A stretch of 10,312 nucleotides of DNA from Clostridia bacterium (lineage in GTDB: Bacteria > Bacillota > Clostridia > Oscillospirales > CAG-272), in assembly GCA_017395885.1 (NCBI GenBank), contig JAFQNM010000231.1, positions 1 through 10,312 of the forward strand, in the 5' to 3' direction. The notes under the pieces were generated by a model. That model saw only the letters and a program-made list of their open reading frames with translations. It was not told the DNA's origin and did not search any database. Both the position numbers and the translations under genes were made by a program. Numbering within the stretch: position 1 is the first letter of the stretch; every line of letters begins with the position of its first letter. Shown one piece after another: positions 5,200-10,312 of this stretch.

Positions 5200-6363
5200 T
5201 CATTTTATTCTTGCAAGCCTTTCAAGGGCAGCGGCAAGGCTATCAACGAGCCTGAGAACGTCATTTTCCGTATTCATATTAGAGAGGCTGACACGAACGG
5301 AGCAATCGGCCTCTAAGTCGGAAAGGCCAAAGGCGGTCAAAGCACGGCTGACGCCCTTTGCTCTTGCAGAGCAGGCGCTTCCTGCGCTGATGCAGATCCC
5401 CTCTCCGGAGAGGAAATTGAGCATAGTTTCGCTTTTTATATTGGGCAGGGTCATATTCACCGTGCCGTCCAGCCCCTTTACAGGCTTATTCACACGAATT
5501 TCCCGGGGCAGTCTGTCATCGAGAAGCTCTCTGAGACGGGAGATATGCTCTGCTCTTTCTCTGAAGGCACCGTAGCCCTCTCTTGCGGCCTCGCCCATTG
5601 CGGCAATGGCGGGGATATTCTCTGTTCCCGAGCGGAATCCGCTTTCCTGCCCGCCGCCGAGGGTAAGGGCAACGAGCCACTTTGCGCGGATGACAGCTGC
5701 GGACACGATGAGGGCTCCCGCTCCCTTCGGAGCATGGATCTTATGTGCGCTGACGGATAAGGCATCCACCCCAAGGCTCTTAAGGGTAAACGGCGTTTTA
5801 AGATAGGCCTGAACGCAGTCACTGTGGATAAAGGCTCTCGGCGAGGCTCTTCTGACTATATCAGCGGCCGCCTTCACGTTATAGAGGGCGCCGGTCTCGT
5901 TATTCACCAGCATAAATGATGCAAGTATCACAGAGCTATCGCAGATTTTTTCTATAAACTCAAGGTCAAGAGCACCTCCCACCGTGGGCACTCTCACAAC
6001 CCGATAGCCCTCTGCCTCAAGCGCTCTTGCACATTCATCCACAGAGGGATGCTCACCGTCTGACACAAGCACCGTTCCTCCGCTTCTCTCCTTAGCACGG
6101 ACAGAGCCGAAAATTGCAAGATTGTTTGCCTCGGTGCCCCCTGAGGTGAAGATCACGTGGCCATCCTGAGGGCGGCGGATGCCAACGGAAAGTCCTACTG
6201 CCCCTCTGGCCTCCTCAAGAAGCCTGTGGGCCTCGTTTCCCACAAGGTGAACGCTGCCTGCGTTGCCGTATGAAACGGACAAAGCCTCTCTCATTTTTTC
6301 GAGAGAGGCTGCTGTGGGACAGGTGGTTGCATTGTTATCAAGATAAATTACAGGCTTTTCCAT
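5200..6363 (-). CDS. Cysteine desulfurase (NifS/IscS-type, class V aminotransferase fold)
   Basis: This 387-aa PLP enzyme removes sulfur from cysteine as a persulfide for Fe-S clusters, thionucleosides or cofactors. Visible landmarks are YLDNNATT at 7-14, GGTEANN at 75-81, EHPSV at 104-108, HSD-x-x-Q at 180-185, SAHKIHAPKG at 205-214 (Lys208 is the expected PLP lysine), GGGQESGFRSGTEN at 236-249 and SAGSACSA at 326-333 (Cys331 is the expected catalytic cysteine). The start is ATG 6363-6361: it follows the lipoprotein stop by one base, has AAGGA 5 nt upstream and begins just before the family N-terminus. A longer frame to 6600 overlaps the lipoprotein and is rejected. No iscU or thiI partner follows, so the sulfur acceptor is not evident. 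Confidence 0.94.
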   Translation of the reverse strand: MEKPVIYLDNNATTCPTAASLEKMREALSVSYGNAGSVHLVGNEAHRLLEEARGAVGLSVGIRRPQDGHVIFTSGGTEANNLAIFGSVRAKERSGGTVLVSDGEHPSVDECARALEAEGYRVVRVPTVGGALDLEFIEKICDSSVILASFMLVNNETGALYNVKAAADIVRRASPRAFIHSDCVQAYLKTPFTLKSLGVDALSVSAHKIHAPKGAGALIVSAAVIRAKWLVALTLGGGQESGFRSGTENIPAIAAMGEAAREGYGAFRERAEHISRLRELLDDRLPREIRVNKPVKGLDGTVNMTLPNIKSETMLNFLSGEGICISAGSACSARAKGVSRALTAFGLSDLEADCSVRVSLSNMNTENDVLRLVDSLAAALERLARIK

Positions 6364-6364
6364 T

Positions 6365-6934
6365 TCAGTCCTTAAACGTGAAGCTTTCAATGACCTGTGC
6401 ACGGTCATCGGCATGCTCATCTGTGTACTGCGGCATACTTGTGTATGTAACGAAATAAATATAGAAGTCGCTCCACACAGCCGTGATAACGAAGCAGTAC
6501 TCAACTCCGCCAAGCTTTGCGGTGAAGGAATACTCAATTCCGTCCACGCCGCCAAGGGTGGCCTCTGCCTCGCTGATCTCGGAGATATCGGTATAAACAA
6601 GGCTCAGCTCCGCAAGGAAGCCGTCCTCCTTATTCCACCAATCGTCAACACACTGAATATCGTTGGAAACGGCATATACGGTGGTTGAAATGCTGGTGTG
6701 GTCAAGAGATGAGGGGTCTCCGGAGGAGAAAACTGCGTTTGTATACAGATCGGATCTGTCCACGTTCCAGGATTCGGGAACGAACATATAGTAGTCTACG
6801 TTTTCGCCGGATGCCAGCTTCATACCCTGAGGGATATCAACCATGTCCCCGCCCTCCTTCTGCTTGCAGGCACAAAAGCTGCCAAGACAGATGCAAAGGA
6901 CCAGAACAAGGGAAACAAGTGAAATCTTTTTCAT
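6365..6934 (-). CDS. Putative lipoprotein with PsbP-like C-terminal region
   Basis: This 189-aa protein has a classic lipoprotein signal: MKK, a hydrophobic core at about 4-19 and Cys21/Cys23 followed by a polar KQKEGGD stretch. Cys23 with Ala22 before it is the more likely lipidation site, though Phe at -3 is not ideal. The mature part from about residue 45 has alternating strands (YYMFVPESW, FSSGDPSS, STTVYAV, GIEYSFTAK, YCFVITAVW, IYFVTYTS) ending in VIESFTF, which resembles small PsbP/Mog1-like lipoproteins of Firmicutes; that assignment is by resemblance only. GAGG lies 5 nt before the ATG and overlaps the ilvN stop codon. It is sandwiched between ilvN and the desulfurase in one operon, without an obvious functional link. 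Confidence 0.8.
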   Translation of the reverse strand: MKKISLVSLVLVLCICLGSFCACKQKEGGDMVDIPQGMKLASGENVDYYMFVPESWNVDRSDLYTNAVFSSGDPSSLDHTSISTTVYAVSNDIQCVDDWWNKEDGFLAELSLVYTDISEISEAEATLGGVDGIEYSFTAKLGGVEYCFVITAVWSDFYIYFVTYTSMPQYTDEHADDRAQVIESFTFKD

Positions 6935-6941
6935 AAAAACC

Positions 6942-7439
6942 TCAATTCATATCTATTCCAACGGTGCCGGAATGGATAACTTCAATTTCTCCGAAAAGCT
7001 CAAAGGCTCTGAGAGCGGCATTGACGGAGGAGTTGTCTCCCGCTACCTCAACGATAACGCTCTCCTTGCCCACGCCTGCGGTCCTGCAGTTCACAAGGGA
7101 GCACACGTTAAGTATCTCCACCCTTTTTTCGGGAGTGTTGCAGGGAACACGGATGAGGAGCATCTCTCTGGAAACGAACTCCCAATCCTCGCCCCCATCG
7201 CATTTAACGTCTATGACCTCCATGCACCGCTCAAGCTGGCGGGCAAGAAGCTCCACCTCATCGTCTGTTCCGATCATGGTAACGGTGATGTGATAAACGC
7301 CTGCATCCTGGGTCATACCTGTTACAAGGCTCTCAATATTATAGCCTCGCCTTGTGAACAGGCCCGTGATGCGAGAAAGAACACCGGGGCGGTTATCTAC
7401 CTTGACCATTATAAGATGCTTTGATTCCTTTGCTGCCAC
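6942..7439 (-). CDS. ilvN: Acetolactate synthase small (regulatory) subunit
   Basis: This 165-aa protein has an N-terminal ACT domain at about 9-82, with NRPGVLSRITGLFTRRGYNIESL at 16-38, the family hallmark around the valine-binding site. A C-terminal domain follows at 83-165, containing EFVSREMLLIRV and ending IEVIHSGTVGID. The family binds branched-chain amino acids and stimulates and feedback-inhibits the catalytic subunit IlvB. The start is GTG 7439-7437, supported by AAAGGAG six nt upstream and by the usual length. The longer frame to 7493 runs into glyA. It lies 23 nt after glyA and 7 nt before the lipoprotein. No ilvB or ilvC is present in the window, which is unusual because ilvN normally follows ilvB. 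Confidence 0.93.
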   Translation of the reverse strand: MAAKESKHLIMVKVDNRPGVLSRITGLFTRRGYNIESLVTGMTQDAGVYHITVTMIGTDDEVELLARQLERCMEVIDVKCDGGEDWEFVSREMLLIRVPCNTPEKRVEILNVCSLVNCRTAGVGKESVIVEVAGDNSSVNAALRAFELFGEIEVIHSGTVGIDMN

Positions 7440-7462
7440 GGCGTTCTCCTTTCTCTGATATC

Positions 7463-8707
7463 TCAGCCCTCGTAAATGGGATACTTTTCGCAAATGGCGG
7501 TAACCGCCTCACGGATGTAGTCTGCCTTTGCATCAAAATCGGTAGCTGTGAGAGTGATGAGCTCTGCAAGCACCTTCATATCGTCAACACCGAGGCCTCT
7601 TGAGGTTACCGCAGGTGTGCCGATGCGGATACCGCTGGTAACGAAGGGCTTTTCAGGGTCGTTGGGGATAGCGTTTTTGTTAACGGTGATATACACCTCA
7701 TCAAGCTTTCTTTCCATATCCTTGCCTGTGATGTGCATGGGACGGAGGTCAACAAGCATAAGATGGTTGTCCGTTCCGCCGGAAACAAGGTTGAAGCCGC
7801 CTGCAAGAAGACCCTCTGCAAGTGCGCCTGCATTATCTATTATTCTCTGCTGATACTCCTTGAAGGAGGGCTTCAGCGCCTCACCGAAGCAAACGGCCTT
7901 GGATGCAATGATGTGCTCAAGAGGTCCGCCCTGCATTCCGGGGAAGATGGCCTTGTTGATAGCCTTTGCGTGCTCCTCCTTGCAGAGGATAAGACCGCCG
8001 CGGGGGCCGCGGAGAGTTTTGTGAGTAGTAGTTGTAACAACGTCCGCATAGGGAACGGGGTTCTCGTGGAGGCCTGCGGCAACAAGGCCTGCAATGTGAG
8101 CCATATCCACCATAAACAGAGCATCTACAGATCTTGCGATCTCGGAGATCCTCTTGAAATCAATAGCTCTGGGATATGCGCTTGCGCCTGCAACGATAAG
8201 CTTGGGGCGGCACTCCTTTGCTATTCTTTCCATCTCGTCGTAATCTATAAAGCCTTCGTCGTTAACACCGTAGGGCACGAAATTGTAGTTGATGCCGGAG
8301 AAGTTAACGGGGCTTCCGTGAGTGAGGTGACCGCCGTGGGCAAGGTTCATACCCATAATGGTCTCACCGTGGCCTACAAGAGCCTGATAAACGGCAATGT
8401 TTGCCTGAGCACCGGAGTGAGGCTGAACGTTTGCGTGGTCGGCACCGAAAAGCTTGCAGGCTCTCTCGATGGCGATGTTCTCAACAACGTCTACACACTC
8501 GCAGCCGCCGTAGTAGCGGTGGCCGGGGTAGCCCTCTGCATACTTGTTTGTAAGATGAGTTCCCATTGCAAGCATAACAGGCTCGGAAACAAGGTTCTCA
8601 CTTGCTATAAGCTCAAGGCCTCTCTTCTGTCTCTTATATTCCGCCTCAATGCCCTCGCCCACCTCAGGGTCGTAGGACTTGAGCAGCTCTATAATATCCT
8701 TTATCAT
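7463..8707 (-). CDS. glyA: Serine hydroxymethyltransferase
   Basis: This 414-aa cytoplasmic PLP enzyme interconverts serine and glycine with transfer of a one-carbon unit to tetrahydrofolate. Marks include [10 protein letters not shown] at 33-42, the [15 protein letters not shown] block at 54-68, [11 protein letters not shown] at 93-103, [14 protein letters not shown] at 199-212 with Asp201 and His204 near the cofactor, and [14 protein letters not shown] at 225-238 with Lys230 as the expected PLP lysine. Length and motifs are full and intact. ATG 8707 has AAAGGAG seven nt upstream. It is the first gene of a four-gene minus-strand operon with ilvN, the lipoprotein and the desulfurase, driven by the promoter at 8739-8767. 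Confidence 0.97.
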   Translation of the reverse strand: MIKDIIELLKSYDPEVGEGIEAEYKRQKRGLELIASENLVSEPVMLAMGTHLTNKYAEGYPGHRYYGGCECVDVVENIAIERACKLFGADHANVQPHSGAQANIAVYQALVGHGETIMGMNLAHGGHLTHGSPVNFSGINYNFVPYGVNDEGFIDYDEMERIAKECRPKLIVAGASAYPRAIDFKRISEIARSVDALFMVDMAHIAGLVAAGLHENPVPYADVVTTTTHKTLRGPRGGLILCKEEHAKAINKAIFPGMQGGPLEHIIASKAVCFGEALKPSFKEYQQRIIDNAGALAEGLLAGGFNLVSGGTDNHLMLVDLRPMHITGKDMERKLDEVYITVNKNAIPNDPEKPFVTSGIRIGTPAVTSRGLGVDDMKVLAELITLTATDFDAKADYIREAVTAICEKYPIYEG

Positions 8708-8738
8708 ATTTATTCTCCTTTCAATTAATGAACACTTT

Positions 8739-8767
8739 ATTATACCCTATAGCATCAGGCTTTTCAA
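8739..8767 (-). promoter_or_regulatory. Near-consensus sigma-A promoter for the glyA operon
   Basis: On the minus strand TTGAAA (8767-8762) and a perfect TATAAT (8744-8739) are separated by 17 nt. Transcription would start near 8732, leaving a leader of about 25 nt with the AAAGGAG site. No terminator is evident between the HD-domain gene and this promoter, so readthrough from upstream is possible. Confidence 0.8.
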
Positions 8768-8783
8768 CAACATTTTGTAAATC

Positions 8784-9980
8784 TTATTCAAAATATCCCT
8801 TATACTCAATAGTTTTCTCTCCGGGAAAGAGATATTCGTGTAGGTCTACAAAATAGTCGTCCGTCATAGAGGCCATATAGTCGGTGATGATGGTGTGCAC
8901 GTCCTCCTCACGGTAGGGGCGCTGCCTTTTATAGAAGGAGCGGCTGATGGGCTCTATGTGATGGGCAAAAATAGGCGATGACGTTCTGTTCTCTCTCAGA
9001 TCCTTCTCCAGGCGGTCATAGAGGCGGATGAACATGGGCCTTATGACCTTTGCCTGAGGGTCTGCAACGCCGGGGGTCAGATATATCTTCTCATAATTGG
9101 ACCTTTTTGCGCCCTTGAGAGCCTCAAAATAGTCAGGACTCATTTTGATATACGGCTTGCCGTAGCTGTTTTCGATAATGTTGACGCTCAGGTTATTGAT
9201 TATCTCAGCGTTAACACGGCCGATAACGCCCAGATCGAAAACGTCCTCCTCATTTTCGATAAGACCTGCCTTTTTTGCATCCTGCCTGTCCTTGCCCAGA
9301 TATGCAATAATATCACAGATGCGGACAACGCATCCCTCAAGGGTGCAGGGCATCAGCCTTTTGTTGTTCTCAGGGTCAATATAGCAGCCCTCAATGGCAG
9401 AATCCAGCTCCTCAAAGGAGGTCATCGGAGCGGGATGATATTCGCATTTTTCGATCTCGCCGTTGTGAGAGATGATGCCGTTCAGGGTCTGAAGGGTGAG
9501 ATTGTAGGGATAAATGCCGTCCAGCACACGGGCAGAATGGATGTTATGGGCAAAATGGCGGCCGCATTTTTCAAAATATATCTCATCAAGAAACTTTTCG
9601 CCTGCATGACCGAAGGGCGTGTGTCCCATATCGTGGCCGAGAGCAATTGCCTCAATCAGATCAAGGTCAAGGCAAAGCGCACTGCCGATGGTGCGGGCTA
9701 TGCGTGAAACGAGCTGAACGTGAAGAGCACGGCGGGATATATCGTCGTTTTTATAGAAGGAAAAAACCTGAGTCTTGTCTGCGAAACGGCTGTAGTAGGC
9801 CGAATGAAGGATCTTGTCAACGTCACGGATAAAGGGCCCCCTGAAGGCGTTTGGCTTGTCCTTATCCGGATTGCGGCGCAGAGCACGGCGCCCGTCAAAG
9901 GCCAGCCGTGGCGTGTGGCCTGTCATTTTATCGTATTCCATCCGCTCTATAAGTCCGCGGGAAAGATTATCGTATTTCAT
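8784..9980 (-). CDS. HD-domain dGTP triphosphohydrolase-like protein
   Basis: This 398-aa protein belongs to the HD superfamily branch that includes dGTPases, which hydrolyse dNTPs to nucleoside and triphosphate and so affect dNTP pools. The metal-site residues are readable: His87 in RALHVQLVSRIARTI, His116-Asp117 in ALGHDMGHTPFGH and Asp223 in RICDIIAYLGKDRQDA. FRGPFIRDVDKILHS at 46-60 and YSRFADKTQVF at 63-73 match the dGTPase-type N-terminus. The start ATG 9980-9978 has GGGAG before it and lies about 20 nt downstream of a good promoter. A longer frame to 10157 would begin upstream of that promoter and is rejected. Substrate preference within the family cannot be told from sequence. glyA follows 76 nt downstream with its own promoter. 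Confidence 0.92.
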   Translation of the reverse strand: MKYDNLSRGLIERMEYDKMTGHTPRLAFDGRRALRRNPDKDKPNAFRGPFIRDVDKILHSAYYSRFADKTQVFSFYKNDDISRRALHVQLVSRIARTIGSALCLDLDLIEAIALGHDMGHTPFGHAGEKFLDEIYFEKCGRHFAHNIHSARVLDGIYPYNLTLQTLNGIISHNGEIEKCEYHPAPMTSFEELDSAIEGCYIDPENNKRLMPCTLEGCVVRICDIIAYLGKDRQDAKKAGLIENEEDVFDLGVIGRVNAEIINNLSVNIIENSYGKPYIKMSPDYFEALKGAKRSNYEKIYLTPGVADPQAKVIRPMFIRLYDRLEKDLRENRTSSPIFAHHIEPISRSFYKRQRPYREEDVHTIITDYMASMTDDYFVDLHEYLFPGEKTIEYKGYFE

Positions 9981-10007
9981 ATCCGCTCCCAAAGTGTATA
10001 TATAGTA

Positions 10008-10036
10008 ATGATACCATTTTTTCGCCCCGATTGCAA
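10008..10036 (-). promoter_or_regulatory. Sigma-A promoter for the HD-domain gene
   Basis: On the minus strand TTGCAA (10036-10031) and TATCAT (10013-10008) are separated by 17 nt. Predicted transcription start near 10001 leaves a leader of about 20 nt to the ATG at 9980, which supports that start. Confidence 0.6.
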
Positions 10037-10052
10037 TAAATTCTCCGAAGAA

Positions 10053-10085
10053 AAAGATACACCGCCAACGCAACAGTGTATCTTT
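10053..10085 (-). terminator. Candidate intrinsic terminator of a minus-strand gene beyond the right edge
   Basis: AAAGATACAC at 10053-10062 pairs perfectly with GTGTATCTTT at 10076-10085 around a 13-nt loop. Read on the minus strand the stem runs into a U-rich stretch (TCTTTTTCTTC), as in an intrinsic terminator, although the stem is AT-rich. It lies just upstream of the HD-gene promoter and would insulate it. Confidence 0.5.
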
Positions 10086-10184
10086 GCTGTGTAATTTCTC
10101 ATAAGTCCTAAAGGAACGGTAAAATTCCGATTTAACGTGGAGTTTGAAGCTGTGCAAACGTCAAAGGAATCCGCACAAAATTAA

Positions 10185-10285
10185 GTGGCAAAAAGAGATT
10201 GCGCCCTCTGCGGAGGGCGAGCGGGGGTTACACCCCCTGCACCCCTGTTGTGCGGCAAAAGGTGTTTCGCCCTCTGCGGAGGGCG
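10185..10285. repeat. Two direct copies of a 34/35-bp unit ending in a GC-rich hairpin
   Basis: Bases 10185-10219 and 10252-10285 align over their whole length with a few substitutions and one gap. Each starts G-[T/C]-GGCAAAA and ends with the identical hairpin CGCCCTCTGCGGAGGGCG (10202-10219 and 10268-10285), which has a 7-bp stem and a TGCG loop. Between them lies GGGGGT-TAC-ACCCCC (10223-10237 with flanking bases). I see no coding sequence. The function is unknown. Confidence 0.8.
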
Positions 10286-10286
10286 C

Positions 10287-10312
10287 CAAGGGCTCCGCCC
10301 CTTGACCCTGCC
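10287..10312. repeat. Hairpin followed by CCTGCC, repeat element running off the right edge
   Basis: CAAGGGCTCCGCCCCTTG (10287-10304) is an imperfect inverted repeat directly after the second GC-rich hairpin and is followed by ACCCTGCC at the window end. The same order (hairpin, GGGC-type hairpin, CCTGCC) occurs on the minus strand at 1743-1699. Confidence 0.6.

Noticed and set aside
6364..6600. N-terminal extension of the cysteine desulfurase
   Set aside because: It overlaps the lipoprotein gene in another frame and precedes the family N-terminus; ATG 6363 has its own ribosome binding site.
7440..7493. N-terminal extension of ilvN from an upstream ATG
   Set aside because: It overlaps the glyA stop region, while GTG 7439 has AAAGGAG at the right distance and gives the usual length.
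7733..8728. Plus-strand open frame of 331 codons
   Set aside because: It mirrors glyA, whose full set of motifs is on the minus strand; the long antisense frame follows from codon bias.
9981..10157. N-terminal extension of the HD-domain protein
   Set aside because: It contains the promoter and terminator candidate and has no family similarity that I can see; ATG 9980 has a ribosome binding site.

Overview
The window looks like chromosomal DNA of a Firmicute, probably a Clostridia/Oscillospirales-type gut anaerobe. The reasons are strong AGGAGG-type ribosome binding sites, GTG starts beside ATG, near-consensus sigma-A promoters with 17-bp spacers, a DUF4097 membrane cluster, and compact GC- and AT-hairpin repeats between genes. 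The taxon is an inference from style and not from a marker gene. All but one of the genes lie on the minus strand.

Layout from left to right: (1) 1-1562, the 5' part of a family 31 glycoside hydrolase on the minus strand, cut by the left edge. (2) 1563-1755, a gene-free stretch packed with five inverted repeats. (3) 1756-4170, a minus-strand operon encoding, in transcription order, a membrane protein with a repetitive disordered linker, a DUF4097 beta-strand protein and a small TSCPD-domain protein. The first reading frame is interrupted by an in-frame TAG, so a 39-codon piece with the good ribosome binding site precedes the 354-aa body. (4) 4171-4274, an AT-rich divergent control region with overlapping promoters. 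(5) trmB on the plus strand, 4275-4994. (6) 4995-5199, a convergent intergenic region with an 85-nt structure closed by a perfect 16-bp stem. (7) 5200-8707, a tightly packed minus-strand operon glyA > ilvN > lipoprotein > cysteine desulfurase, with its own consensus promoter. (8) 8784-9980, an HD-domain dGTPase-like protein with its own promoter. (9) 9981-10312, about 330 bases without a gene, holding that promoter, a minus-strand terminator candidate and GC-rich hairpin repeats.

Functionally the right half is housekeeping: one-carbon/serine metabolism (glyA), branched-chain amino acid regulation (ilvN, with no catalytic subunit visible), sulfur mobilisation, nucleotide turnover and tRNA modification. 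The membrane/DUF4097/TSCPD operon is the least understood part. Its membrane protein carries seven T-x-x-[F/I] motifs in an acidic disordered linker. I see no complete novel defence or mobile system. The points most worth checking are the in-frame amber codon, the linear-motif array, the covarying hairpin repeat family shared by the two ends of the window, and the structured region between trmB and the desulfurase.
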